Source: Pseudomonadota bacterium (lineage in GTDB: Bacteria > Pseudomonadota > Gammaproteobacteria > Steroidobacterales > GCA-2729495). From it: a stretch of 64,000 bases of DNA. This document shows, piece by piece, positions 8,288 through 17,448 of the stretch; within the stretch, counting starts at the first letter, position 1, and each line of letters starts with the position of its first letter. The notes beneath the pieces were generated by a model that saw nothing but the letters and a program-made list of their open reading frames with translations, was not told the DNA's origin and did not search any database. Made by a program: the position numbers and the translations under genes. The stretch lies in the NCBI GenBank assembly GCA_963204745.1, contig CAUJHF010000053.1, positions 62,001-126,000 of the forward strand, written 5' to 3'.

Positions 8288-9238
8288 ATGTCGGCACCGG
8301 GTCTGGGCGCTTTTTCTCATGTCACCATCGGTGTGGCGAACCTCGATAAGGCGCTCAGCTTCTGGCAGAAGAACTTCGGCCTGGCAGTTCGTATCGACCG
8401 CCAGGGACCGGATGCGATCCTCGGTACGCTCTGGGGTATCGATCCACAGGCCATCACCCGTCAGGCAATTGTTGGCACTCCGACCGGCCTCGGGCGCTGG
8501 GCCGCTGCCGGCGCAATGCACCTGGTTGAATTCAGGGATCCGCTGCCACCCGTCCGGCAGGGCGCCAAAGCCTGGGACCTGCTGCCAAAGAACCTCGACC
8601 TCTATACCACCGACCTGCCGGCCCGTTACCTGGAACTCGAAGCAGCCGGGCATCAGTTCCGTGCCCGCTGGGCAGAGATGCGTGCCGGCCAGCACTTGTT
8701 TCGTGAAGTACAGATGCCAGGCCACGATGAGATCAATGTGGTACTCATCGAAGCCACTGATCCCGACTATGGCACCACGATGTCACCGGAGGGATATGCG
8801 GGCATAGGCCCGCTCGTGACCATCGTTCCCGATGTCAAAGCAGAAACGGTTTTCTATCGCGATGTACTCGGCATGGCCACCACGATTGAACTGCAGTTGA
8901 GCGGACCGGATATCGAACGGACCGCGGGCCTGCCGTCGGGTGCCGGCCTCGGGCTTCGTGTCTTTGGCGACCCGGACGAACCGCTTGGCCGTATCGAGAT
9001 CATCGAATACCAGCAGCTTGAAGGCGACGACCTGTACCCGCGAGCCAGGCCGCCGGCAACGGGCATCCTGCACATGAATTATCAGGTGAAGGCTCTTGCG
9101 CCGATCCGGGCCCGCCTGCGGGCAGCGCAGATCGAGATCGCGGAACACGGTACCCTCAGCACCATGTATGGCAGCGGGCCGATCCTGTCATGTCACTCAC
9201 CGGCCGGCTTTCGAATCGAAATACAGGGGGAGACCTGA
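8288..9238 (+). CDS. Two-domain VOC (glyoxalase/dioxygenase-fold) protein
   Basis: 316 residues holding two vicinal-oxygen-chelate modules. The first begins FSHVTIGVANLDKALSFWQ, the second GPLVTIVPDVKAETVFYRDVLGM; a typical metal ligand glutamate could be in IEIIEYQQLEG. Such proteins act as glyoxalases, ring-cleaving dioxygenases or resistance proteins; the reaction cannot be assigned. Its TGA overlaps the ATG of the downstream amino-acid permease, indicating cotranscription and possible translational coupling. Confidence 0.85.
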   Translation: MSAPGLGAFSHVTIGVANLDKALSFWQKNFGLAVRIDRQGPDAILGTLWGIDPQAITRQAIVGTPTGLGRWAAAGAMHLVEFRDPLPPVRQGAKAWDLLPKNLDLYTTDLPARYLELEAAGHQFRARWAEMRAGQHLFREVQMPGHDEINVVLIEATDPDYGTTMSPEGYAGIGPLVTIVPDVKAETVFYRDVLGMATTIELQLSGPDIERTAGLPSGAGLGLRVFGDPDEPLGRIEIIEYQQLEGDDLYPRARPPATGILHMNYQVKALAPIRARLRAAQIEIAEHGTLSTMYGSGPILSCHSPAGFRIEIQGET

Positions 9239-10686
9239 TGTCCAGACAGTTGCCCGGTATCCGCGCACGGATGCTGCGTACCAAGCCGCTCGCCCAGATC
9301 CTCGCGGATGCCGATCATCCCGACCACCGCCTGAAGCGTACGCTGACCCTGACCGACCTGATCGCGCTGGGGGTTGGGGCGATCATCGGTACCGGTATCT
9401 TCGTGCTGATCGGCACGGCGATCGTCGGCGATGCCGTACGACTCGGCGCAGGGCCGGGCATTACCCTCTCCTTCCTGCTCTCCGGCCTGGCCTGCGTGCT
9501 GGCTGCCCTGTGCTACGCCGAGTTCGCCGCCCTGATTCCGGTATCCGGGAGCGCCTATACCTACTCTTATGCCACGCTCGGCGAATTCGTCGCATGGATC
9601 ACCGGCTGGAACCTGATCCTTGAATACGGTGTCTCCAGCGTTGCCGTGGCGATCGGCTGGTCGGGTTACTTCAACAAGCTGCTCGAGATTGCCGGCATCC
9701 ATCTGCCGCACTGGGCAAGTCATGCGCCGGGCGGCCCTGACGGAGGAATCGTCAACCTGCCGGCCATGATCATCGTTTTGCTGTGTACATGGATACTGGT
9801 AGTCGGCATCAAGGAAAGCGCGCGCGTCACCACCATTATCGTCGTGATCAAGCTGGCCGTTATCGCCTTCTTCATTGCCGTCGGTGCCGACCAGGTCGAC
9901 ACGAGCAACTGGTCACCCTATATGCCGAACGGCTTTGCCGGTGTCGGTGCTGCGGCGGCCATCGTGTTCTTCGCGTACATCGGCTTTGATGCCGTTTCGA
10001 CAACCGCCGAAGAAGCACGGAATCCACAGCGCGATATCCCGATCGGCATCATCGCCTCGCTTGGAATCTGCACACTGCTCTATCTGGCCGTTGCGGCAGT
10101 TCTCACCGGAATGATCCCGTGGAAGGCGATCGACGTGAATGCGCCGATTGCCGATGCACTCGGCCAGCTCGGGTTCCGGTGGGGTGCCGCAATCGTTTCG
10201 GTGGGTGCGGTTGCCGGCATAACCAGTGTGCTGGTGGTGCTGCTGATGGGCCAGGTGCGCATTTTCTTTGCCATGTCGCGTGACGGATTGCTCGGCAACT
10301 GGCTGGCTGGTGTACATCCGGAATACCGCACACCGCACAAGGCGACATGGGTCACCGGTATTGTCGTGGCATTGCTGGCGGGTGTCGTACAGCTCGGCGA
10401 AGCAGCCGACATGACCAACATTGGCACCCTGTTTGCCTTCTCGATCGTGAGTATCGGCGTAGTCGTGCTGCGTTATGCGAGACCGGACGAACACCGGCCC
10501 TTTCGTACGCCGTTCATGCCCTGGCTGCCGATTCTCGCGGCACTCGCCTGCTTTGGTCTGATGACCTTCCTGCCGCTGGTGACATGGATACGGTTCATCA
10601 TCTGGTCGGTCATCGGCATCGTTATGTATTTCGCCTACAGCATGCGCCGCAGCCATCTGAACCGGACGCCGCCGCAGACTGGCTGA
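9238..10686 (+). CDS. APC-family amino acid permease
   Basis: 482 residues with about 12 membrane segments. The N-terminal signature LTLTDLIALGVGAIIGTGIF is typical of the APC superfamily, and the overall pattern (FDAVSTTAEEARNPQRDIP; GQVRIFFAMSRDGLL) resembles the cationic amino-acid transporter (CAT/YfnA) branch. It likely imports amino acids across the inner membrane; substrate unknown. Start is the ATG at 9238 after GGGGGAGA, overlapping the VOC stop as TGATG. It ends one base before the convergent ABC permease gene. Confidence 0.92.
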   Translation: MSRQLPGIRARMLRTKPLAQILADADHPDHRLKRTLTLTDLIALGVGAIIGTGIFVLIGTAIVGDAVRLGAGPGITLSFLLSGLACVLAALCYAEFAALIPVSGSAYTYSYATLGEFVAWITGWNLILEYGVSSVAVAIGWSGYFNKLLEIAGIHLPHWASHAPGGPDGGIVNLPAMIIVLLCTWILVVGIKESARVTTIIVVIKLAVIAFFIAVGADQVDTSNWSPYMPNGFAGVGAAAAIVFFAYIGFDAVSTTAEEARNPQRDIPIGIIASLGICTLLYLAVAAVLTGMIPWKAIDVNAPIADALGQLGFRWGAAIVSVGAVAGITSVLVVLLMGQVRIFFAMSRDGLLGNWLAGVHPEYRTPHKATWVTGIVVALLAGVVQLGEAADMTNIGTLFAFSIVSIGVVVLRYARPDEHRPFRTPFMPWLPILAALACFGLMTFLPLVTWIRFIIWSVIGIVMYFAYSMRRSHLNRTPPQTG

Positions 10687-11472
10687 TCAACGGATCAGCC
10701 GGCGGCGGATGAAGATACTCGCCGCCACATAGCCAACAGCGGCATAGGCGAGCAGCACGGCGATATGCAGCACCGGGTCAGCCAAAACCTGACCGGCAAC
10801 GAGCGGCCGTATCAACGCAATCGCATGGGACAGTGGCAGGATGTTTACCAGTACCTGCGCAATCGCCGGCAAGGTCGCCACCGGATAGAACACTCCGCTG
10901 AAGATGAACATCGGCGTGATCAGCAACGTCGTGTAGTAATTGAAAAAATCATAACTGGCTGCAGATGCAGCCATCACCAGCGCGGGTCCCGCAAAGCACA
11001 GCCCCACCAGAAAAAAGACCGGGATCGCAGCCAGTGCCGACCAGTTATGGATGGCACCCAGCAGGAAAGCCACCACCAGGATCGGCAATGTATTGAGCAG
11101 TGACTTGGTCGCACACCACAGCATCTCTCCCGCCACGATGTCATCGACCGTCAGCGGCGTGGCGAGGATCGCATCGTAGGTCTGCTGATGCGTCATGCGG
11201 GTGAACACGGAAAACATGCCTTCAAAGGAAGCCACATTCATCGCCGAGGCCGCAAGCAGGCCGGCAGCCAGGAAGGTGAAATACGGGATCCCGTTGACCT
11301 CACCGATGAACTGTCCCAGACCGAAACCGAGACCCAGCAGATAGATCACCGGCTCACCGAATGAAAAGGCCATGCTCGGCCCGATCAGTTTGCGCCAGAC
11401 GAGCAGATTGCGCTGCCAGATCTTCAGCGCCGAGGCCTGCGGCCGTGGCAGTACCAGCCCCATGTTTGTCAT
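10687..11472 (-). CDS. NodJ-like ABC-2 type transporter permease
   Basis: 261 residues with six predicted membrane segments (for example ILVVAFLLGAI; LVGLCFAGPALVMA; IFSGVFYPVATLP). The ABC-2 permease pattern and partnering with a NodI-like ATPase 23 bases upstream identify a NodIJ/DRA-type exporter. In rhizobia NodIJ exports lipochitooligosaccharides, but non-rhizobial homologues have unknown substrates. The end of the gene abuts the convergent amino-acid permease without room for a separate terminator. Confidence 0.9.
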   Translation of the reverse strand: MTNMGLVLPRPQASALKIWQRNLLVWRKLIGPSMAFSFGEPVIYLLGLGFGLGQFIGEVNGIPYFTFLAAGLLAASAMNVASFEGMFSVFTRMTHQQTYDAILATPLTVDDIVAGEMLWCATKSLLNTLPILVVAFLLGAIHNWSALAAIPVFFLVGLCFAGPALVMAASAASYDFFNYYTTLLITPMFIFSGVFYPVATLPAIAQVLVNILPLSHAIALIRPLVAGQVLADPVLHIAVLLAYAAVGYVAASIFIRRRLIR

Positions 11473-11495
11473 CTTGGCGTACTCCGTATGACGGG

Positions 11496-12428
11496 TTATT
11501 CCCGCAGTTCGTGGCCAGTCAGTTTGAGGAAGACATCTTCCAGGTTTGCCGTCCGGTGCGTATAGCGCAGCTGCGGTGCAGACTCGAGGCGCGCCAGTAC
11601 CGGGCCCAGTTCGCGCGCATAGCAGTAGTGAGTCTCGCCGACTGTAAGCAGCCGGGAACCCGGAATATTGCCGAGTACGGGGACCACATGCGCGGTTTCG
11701 CCCTGCACCTCGATGACGTGCGGCTCGACATGCTCGTCAATCAGACCGCGCGGTGACCCTTGCGTGACGATACGACCGCGATCGATCACCACAAGCTGAT
11801 CACAGAGCCGTTCCGCTTCGTCCATATAGTGAGTCGTCAGCAGCAGCGTCTTCCCGGAAGCCTTGAGCTTGCGCAGACGGGTCCAGATCAGGTGGCGAAC
11901 CTGCGGATCGAGCCCGGTGGTGGGCTCGTCAAGCATGATGAACTCGGGGTCGTTGATCAGCGCCCGCGCGATCGACAGCCGCCGCTTCATGCCGCCGGAG
12001 AGTTCGCGCATGCGTGCATCGCGTCGGTCAGTGAGTTCCAGAAAGCCCAGCAACTCATCGATCCGGCCAGCCACCTCGGCGGGACGCAGCCCGAAATAGC
12101 GCGCGTACATGCGCAGGTTTTCGACCACCGTAAAGTCCGGATCCTGGTTGTCACTCTGTGGCACGACACCGGTGCGGGCGTGGATCTCGCGGATCGCTGC
12201 AGGCATCGGCAGTCCGAGCACCGACAGCGTACCGCCACTCATCGGTGCCTGGCCGAGGATCATGCGCAGCGTCGTGGTCTTGCCTGCGCCGTTTGGCCCG
12301 AGCAGGCCAAAGCAGCCACCCCGGGGAATAGTCAGGTCAATTCCGCAGACGACTGTCCGCTCACCGTATTTCTTGGTCAGGCCACGTGCGAGTACAACGG
12401 CATCAGCGGAACCTGGAGCGAGAGACAT
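11496..12428 (-). CDS. NodI-like ABC transporter ATP-binding protein
   Basis: 310 residues. Walker A GPNGAGKTT, Q-loop region GVVPQSDNQDPDFTV (NodI-type), signature LSGGMKRRLSIARAL, Walker B FIMLDEP, and H-loop LLTTHYMDEAE are all intact. A C-terminal extension follows (~residues 230-310). It drives the adjacent NodJ-like permease. The gene diverges from the coiled-coil membrane protein at 12564. Confidence 0.93.
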   Translation of the reverse strand: MSLAPGSADAVVLARGLTKKYGERTVVCGIDLTIPRGGCFGLLGPNGAGKTTTLRMILGQAPMSGGTLSVLGLPMPAAIREIHARTGVVPQSDNQDPDFTVVENLRMYARYFGLRPAEVAGRIDELLGFLELTDRRDARMRELSGGMKRRLSIARALINDPEFIMLDEPTTGLDPQVRHLIWTRLRKLKASGKTLLLTTHYMDEAERLCDQLVVIDRGRIVTQGSPRGLIDEHVEPHVIEVQGETAHVVPVLGNIPGSRLLTVGETHYCYARELGPVLARLESAPQLRYTHRTANLEDVFLKLTGHELRE

Positions 12429-12471
12429 CTGGCAACTTCCGGACGGTGATCGGGTTTGAGGCGGAACTTAT

Positions 12472-12549
12472 GGTGCCTGTTCTCAATAACAAAGTGAGAG
12501 CCGGCCCACAGACAGGGGCCCGACATACGCCTACGTTATGTCAGGCACC
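12472..12549. other. Distant inverted repeat in the nodI-like/coiled-coil divergent region
   Basis: GGTGCCTG (12472-12479) and CAGGCACC (12542-12549) are exact 8-bp inverted copies 62 bp apart, flanking the divergent promoter region. This could be a pair of regulator sites or a weak long-range stem; chance is also possible. Confidence 0.25.
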
Positions 12550-12563
12550 TCTTATCAATCATT

Positions 12564-13016
12564 ATGTCAAACGAATTGACGGTCGTACTGGCAGTCGCAA
12601 GCGTCGCCGCGCTGGCAGGCGGTGCGCTGGTTGCATGGCTTTCGCACCGGAACCTCGCCCCGGCTGATCCCGCCGAGGAAGGCCGCCGCGAAGTCGCAGT
12701 AATCGAGTTGCGCGACGCGGTTACAGCTTATACCCATGAACACGAAGCAGCCAAAGTGGCCTTGCAGGAGCAGCGCGCAGAAACCGATCGCGCGCTGGCC
12801 CATGTTGCGACGCTTGAGGCGCAGGTAGGTGCCTATCTGCGCCAATATGCGCAGGCAAAAAACACGCTGAAGGCCGAGATACGCCAGAAGAACGCCCTGC
12901 GCACTGAACTCGCCGCCGCCACCGCCCAGATCCAGGCCCTGCAGGGCCGGGTCCAGGAACTGGAGATGGAGCGCAACAGCTTGAATGGCGTCAATCGTCG
13001 CATTACTGCCGTCTGA
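12564..13016 (+). CDS. Membrane-anchored coiled-coil protein of unknown function
   Basis: 150 residues. One N-terminal membrane segment (LAVASVAALAGGALVAWL, residues 8-25) is followed by a long, charged alpha-helical region from ~residue 40 with Ala/Glu/Gln heptad character to ~residue 142. It looks like a small inner-membrane scaffold with a cytoplasmic or periplasmic coiled coil. I do not recognise the family. It is alone between the divergent NodI-like gene and lon. Confidence 0.7.
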   Translation: MSNELTVVLAVASVAALAGGALVAWLSHRNLAPADPAEEGRREVAVIELRDAVTAYTHEHEAAKVALQEQRAETDRALAHVATLEAQVGAYLRQYAQAKNTLKAEIRQKNALRTELAAATAQIQALQGRVQELEMERNSLNGVNRRITAV

Positions 13017-13113
13017 ACTGCCCTCCTGTCCCTGACCCGGCGCACCCGCTGCGCTGCGCCGCAGACAATCCATCGTCGCTCCGGCAGCGAATACCACTCC
13101 TGTACTGATGACT

Positions 13114-13141
13114 ATTGAATTCCCGGGCGGGAACCCCATCT
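13114..13141 (+). promoter_or_regulatory. Heat-shock (sigma32) promoter of lon
   Basis: ATTGAA (13114-13119) and CCCCATCT (13134-13141) are separated by 14 bp. The second box is a perfect match to the sigma32 -10 consensus CCCCATNT, and the first matches CTTGAA except at the first base. Transcription would start near 13148, about 40 bases before the lon ATG. Lon is a classical heat-shock gene. Confidence 0.8.
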
Positions 13142-13186
13142 CGTTACGAGGAAATCCTTAACCGGAAGACGGGAGCAGATATCCGC

Positions 13187-15541
13187 ATGAGCGAGAACGA
13201 AAACATCCACGAAGGCGACGCGACCGGCACCCAGAACAGCGTGCCCGACGATGTGCTGATCATTCTGCCGATACGCAATACGGTGGTGTTTCCGGGTGCC
13301 GTCATTCCGCTGACGATCGGCCGCCGCGTTTCCCTCGCTGCTGCCGAAGAAGCGGCCAGCAGTGGCCGGCCCATCGGCCTCGTGATGCAGCGCGACCCTT
13401 CAATCGATGAGCCCGGAGCAGACGATCTGCATCCGGTCGGTACCATTGCGCGCGTCATCCGCTACTTCACCGCACGTGACGGTACGCAGCACGTCGTCTG
13501 CCAGGGCGAGGAGCGCTTCCGCACGATCGACTATCTGCAAGGCCTGCCCTTTCTCGCAGCCCGTTTCGACAAGCTGGCGGAGCAACGCACCGAAAGCACG
13601 GCTCTGGAAGCACGACTGCTGATCCTTCGCGAGCGCGCCCTCGAGGCCATCGCACTCTTGCCACAAGCCATGCCGGAACTCGGCGCAATCGTGCAGGGAA
13701 TCTCCGATCCCGGCCAGCTCGCCGATCTGGTGGCCGGATACCTCGACATCAAGCCCCAGCAGAAGCAGGAAATACTCGAGACCGTCGATGTCCAGGCCCG
13801 CCTGGATCGCGTACTCGACCTGCTGAGTCACCAGCTTGAGGTGCTGAAACTTTCACGCCAGGTAGACGAGCAGACCAAAGACAAGCTCGAAGGCCACCAA
13901 CGCGAGTTCTATCTGCGTGAGCAGATGCGGACCATTCAGAAAGAGCTTGGCGACAACGAGGAAGGCGGCGAATTCGAGACCTTGCGCGAAGCCATCGACA
14001 AGGCCGGCATGCCGGAAGACGCGGAAAGCCAGGCGCGCAAGGAGTTGAAGCGCCTCGAACGGATGCCTGAAGCCTCCGGCGAGAACTCCATGGTGCGAAC
14101 CTATCTGGACTGGCTGGTCGCGCTGCCCTGGTCGAAGCTCGATGCAGAAGCCATCGATATTGCCCACGCGCGACAAGTGCTGGACGAGGATCACTTCGGG
14201 CTGCGCAAGGTCAAGCAGCGCATCCTCGAGTATCTCGCCGTACGCAAACTGAATCCCGAAGGCCGCTCACCGATACTGTGCTTTGTCGGCCCGCCCGGCG
14301 TCGGCAAGACTTCGCTCGGCCAGAGCATTGCCAGGGCACTCGGACTGAAGTTTGTGCGTGCCTCGCTGGGCGGCGTGCACGACGAGGCCGAGATCCGCGG
14401 GCACCGGCGCACCTATATCGGTGCGCTGCCCGGCAACGTGCTACAGCAGATCCGCAAGGCCGGCACCCGCAACCCCGTGTTCATGCTCGACGAAATGGAC
14501 AAACTCGGCGCCGGTTTCCAGGGCGATCCTTCATCGGCGCTGCTCGAGGTGCTCGACCCTGAGCAGAACGCCAGCTTCCGGGACAACTACCTGGCTGTAC
14601 CGTTCGACCTTTCCAAGGTGTTCTTTGTGGCCACCGCGAACGTGCTCGACACCATCCCCGGTCCGCTGCGCGACCGTATGGAGATCATCGAGCTGCCCGG
14701 CTATACGCAGGAAGAGAAGCTGGAAATCGGCCGCCGTTATCTGGTCGACCGGCAGCTGAGTGCCAACGGACTCGCCTCCGGGCAGGTCACGGTGAGCGAC
14801 GATGCGCTCGCCGAAATCGTTGCAAACTATACGCGTGAGGCGGGCGTGCGGAATCTCGAGCGGCAGGTTGGTGCCGTGCTGCGCAATGTTGCGGTGCGGA
14901 TTTCCGAAGGCACAGAAACCGCAGTCAGCGTGGATGCAGCTGCCGTGCGCGAGATCCTCGGTGCACGCAAGTACGAGTCTGAAGTCGCGCTCCGCACCAG
15001 CACCTCCGGTGTTGCGACGGGACTGGCCTGGACTCCGGTCGGCGGCGACATCCTGTTCATCGAGGCCACGGGCATGCCGGGCAAGGGCCAGCTGATCCTC
15101 ACCGGCCAGCTCGGCGATGTCATGAAGGAAAGCGCACAGGCGGCATTCAGTCTGGTGAAAACCCGTGCTGAAATGCTTGGTCTCGGTTCCTTCGACTTCG
15201 AGAAACGCGATCTGCACGTGCATCTGCCCGCCGGCGCGATCCCCAAGGATGGCCCGAGCGCCGGCGTCGCCCTGTTTATGGCGATCGCCTCGCTGCTCAC
15301 GGGCCGCAAGGTGCGCAGCGATCTGGCGATGACGGGCGAGATCAGCCTGCGCGGCCTTGTCCTGCCTGTAGGCGGCATCAAGGAGAAAACCCTCGCCGCG
15401 TTACGCGCCGGCATTCACACCGTCCTGCTGCCCGCGCGTAACCGCAAGGACCTGGAAGAGATACCGGAAAATGCCCGCCAGCAACTGGAATTCATCTGGC
15501 TGGAAACGGTGGACGACGCATTGGCTGCCGCACTGCTGTAG
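13187..15541 (+). CDS. lon: ATP-dependent Lon protease
   Basis: 784 residues, the normal length. It degrades misfolded and regulatory proteins in the cytoplasm. Seen in order: LON N-terminal domain (DDVLIILPIRNTVVFPGAVIP), AAA+ module with Walker A GPPGVGKT at residues 368-375, Walker B VFMLDEMDK, and the protease domain with the Ser-Lys dyad S691 (KDGPSAGV) and K732 (GGIKEK). Start is the ATG at 13187 after GGGAGCAG. A sigma32-type promoter lies about 50-70 bases upstream. Codon use and domain order are ordinary. Confidence 0.97.
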   Translation: MSENENIHEGDATGTQNSVPDDVLIILPIRNTVVFPGAVIPLTIGRRVSLAAAEEAASSGRPIGLVMQRDPSIDEPGADDLHPVGTIARVIRYFTARDGTQHVVCQGEERFRTIDYLQGLPFLAARFDKLAEQRTESTALEARLLILRERALEAIALLPQAMPELGAIVQGISDPGQLADLVAGYLDIKPQQKQEILETVDVQARLDRVLDLLSHQLEVLKLSRQVDEQTKDKLEGHQREFYLREQMRTIQKELGDNEEGGEFETLREAIDKAGMPEDAESQARKELKRLERMPEASGENSMVRTYLDWLVALPWSKLDAEAIDIAHARQVLDEDHFGLRKVKQRILEYLAVRKLNPEGRSPILCFVGPPGVGKTSLGQSIARALGLKFVRASLGGVHDEAEIRGHRRTYIGALPGNVLQQIRKAGTRNPVFMLDEMDKLGAGFQGDPSSALLEVLDPEQNASFRDNYLAVPFDLSKVFFVATANVLDTIPGPLRDRMEIIELPGYTQEEKLEIGRRYLVDRQLSANGLASGQVTVSDDALAEIVANYTREAGVRNLERQVGAVLRNVAVRISEGTETAVSVDAAAVREILGARKYESEVALRTSTSGVATGLAWTPVGGDILFIEATGMPGKGQLILTGQLGDVMKESAQAAFSLVKTRAEMLGLGSFDFEKRDLHVHLPAGAIPKDGPSAGVALFMAIASLLTGRKVRSDLAMTGEISLRGLVLPVGGIKEKTLAALRAGIHTVLLPARNRKDLEEIPENARQQLEFIWLETVDDALAAALL

Positions 15542-15584
15542 GATTCTCCTCCTGCCGACCACATTTTTCGCGGAGGAGTCCATC

Positions 15585-16325
15585 ATGTTCATTGCACTGC
15601 GCTGTGCCGCAATTCTTGCCACCACGCTGGTGCTGTTCAACGTCACACAGGCTGCCGAGCGTGATCGTCGGGCGCCCCCGAAGAATGCGGCCGAATTCGG
15701 CGAATGGAGCGGCTTCGAAGGCCAGGAGCAGATGCTCGGCGCTGCGGTCGCCAAGGCAATCCGCGAAGCGAGCCCGGACAAGGGCCCCGAACACGATTTT
15801 ACCGGGCGTGAGGCCGAACTCGGCCAGGGCGTGGCAACGATTATCCGCACGCTTAACGTGCGCAAGCCATATCAGCACGAGATGAATGATGCGCTGGTCA
15901 AGATAACGCTCGACTACGTGCAGTTCGCCAAGGACAACGGTCTGCTCAAGGAGCTGATCGAGAACGAAATCCGCACACAGAAGCCCATGCTGACGCGTGT
16001 CGGGAAGCTCATACAGGAGACCGGCATCAGGGATCTCGCGCTGGTCGCCATGACTGATCGAACGAGCTGCTTTTACCAGCTGGCTCTGGACGTGAAGCGC
16101 GAACCGGGCAAGATCAGTTTCAAATCACCCTATGGCCATGTTCTGGCCGTGACCAGATTCATCGGCCAGCACAACATGACCGAAAAAGAACTGCACGAAA
16201 TCTGGACCAAACCCCGCTTCGAGCAACAGGCGGCAGTGATGGGTGTGAATATCGAAGTGTCTGACTGGCGGGATGACGGCTGGGTGACGCTGAGCGTTGT
16301 ACCGGAGAAGGTAGCAAGTCGCTGA
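15585..16325 (+). CDS. Secreted protein of unknown function
   Basis: 246 residues. The first ~23 (MFIALRCAAILATTLVLFNV) form a signal peptide with likely cleavage after TQA. The mature part is soluble and mostly helical to ~residue 150, with one cysteine in RTSCFYQL. I do not recognise the family. The ATG at 15585 follows GGAGGAG. It lies 43 bases after lon on the same strand, so it may be transcribed with lon; the next gene is a GTPase. Confidence 0.7.
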   Translation: MFIALRCAAILATTLVLFNVTQAAERDRRAPPKNAAEFGEWSGFEGQEQMLGAAVAKAIREASPDKGPEHDFTGREAELGQGVATIIRTLNVRKPYQHEMNDALVKITLDYVQFAKDNGLLKELIENEIRTQKPMLTRVGKLIQETGIRDLALVAMTDRTSCFYQLALDVKREPGKISFKSPYGHVLAVTRFIGQHNMTEKELHEIWTKPRFEQQAAVMGVNIEVSDWRDDGWVTLSVVPEKVASR

Positions 16326-16391
16326 TACCGGGTCTTTGATCCGGCGACACGTTAAACTGCGCGCCCTGACCGCACATCCAGCACCCGTTTC

Positions 16392-17444
16392 ATGCCCGCA
16401 AACCTGACGCCCGTATACCGCAAGGCCGAGGAAGCCTATCGCGCTGCCCGCGAGCCCGCTGAACGCCTTGAGCATCTCAGGGAGATGCTGCGAACCATTC
16501 CGAAGCACAAGGGCACTGACCACCTTCAGGGTGACATCAAACGCTGGATCAAGGAACTCACCGAAGAGCTGGGCTCCGGCAAGCAAGGCGGCAAGAAGAA
16601 GGGTCCCGTACATACGATCCGGCCCGAGGGTGCCGCCCAACTCGCGCTCCTCGGCGCACCGAACGCCGGCAAGTCAGAGCTGCATGCAAAGCTCACCGGA
16701 TCGCGCGCTGACATCGGCCCTTACCCGTTCACGACCAAGCTGCCGATGCCTGGCATGCTCGGTTTCGAGGACATCTGGTTCCAGCTCGTCGACCTGCCGC
16801 CGATTTCCGGCGACTACATCGAGGGCTGGATGGGAAACTCGCTGCAGCCGGCCGACGGTGCGCTGCTCGTAATCGACCTGGCTGACCCCGGCTGCGCCGA
16901 ACATCTCCAGGCCATCATCCGGCAGCTCGCCGACAAGAAGGTCTTCCTGCATGGCTACTGGCCGGGACTGCGCGGCCCGAAACCGGTGCCCGAGCCGGCC
17001 TTCGACGAGGCGGGCGAAGAGATCATCGAGGATCCTTTCCGCATCGAGCTGCCGGCGCTGCTGGTCGCCAACAAGTCCGACCTCGTGGACGATCCCGAAG
17101 GCGAGATGCAGGTACTGATGGAGCTGCTGGAGCTGGATTTCCCGACCATCCATGTCGCGGCAAGTACCGGCGCCGGCTGCGAGGCACTGGGCCCGCTGCT
17201 CTTCAATGCCCTGCAGATCGTCCGCGTCTATACCAAAATGCCAGGGAAGCCCGCGGAGATGGATCGCCCCTTCACACTGCGGCGCGGACAAACGGTGCTC
17301 GACGTTGCTCGTCTCGTGCACAAGGACATCGCCGCTGGCCTGCGTTACGCCAAAATCTGGGGTAGCGAGGTTTTTGCCGGTCAGCAGGTGGGGCCCGAAC
17401 ACCAGCTCGCCGACAAGGACGTCCTCGAATTGCACATGCGCTGA
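16392..17444 (+). CDS. DRG/Obg-type GTPase with TGS domain
   Basis: 350 residues. An N-terminal helical segment (~1-75) precedes a G domain with G1 GAPNAGKS, a switch region with PYPFTTK, G3 DLPP (the usual DxPG has P for G) and G4 NKSD. A C-terminal TGS domain follows (~residues 285-350: FTLRRGQTVLDVARLVHKD to DKDVLELHMR). The arrangement is that of DRG/Obg-related GTPases, otherwise best known in archaea and eukaryotes as translation-associated factors. A ribosome-related role is inferred from homology. Confidence 0.85.
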   Translation: MPANLTPVYRKAEEAYRAAREPAERLEHLREMLRTIPKHKGTDHLQGDIKRWIKELTEELGSGKQGGKKKGPVHTIRPEGAAQLALLGAPNAGKSELHAKLTGSRADIGPYPFTTKLPMPGMLGFEDIWFQLVDLPPISGDYIEGWMGNSLQPADGALLVIDLADPGCAEHLQAIIRQLADKKVFLHGYWPGLRGPKPVPEPAFDEAGEEIIEDPFRIELPALLVANKSDLVDDPEGEMQVLMELLELDFPTIHVAASTGAGCEALGPLLFNALQIVRVYTKMPGKPAEMDRPFTLRRGQTVLDVARLVHKDIAAGLRYAKIWGSEVFAGQQVGPEHQLADKDVLELHMR

Positions 17445-17448
17445 GACA

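Noticed and set aside
13853-14194. Antisense open frames in lon
   Set aside because: Shadows of the protease coding frame without a ribosome site or domain.
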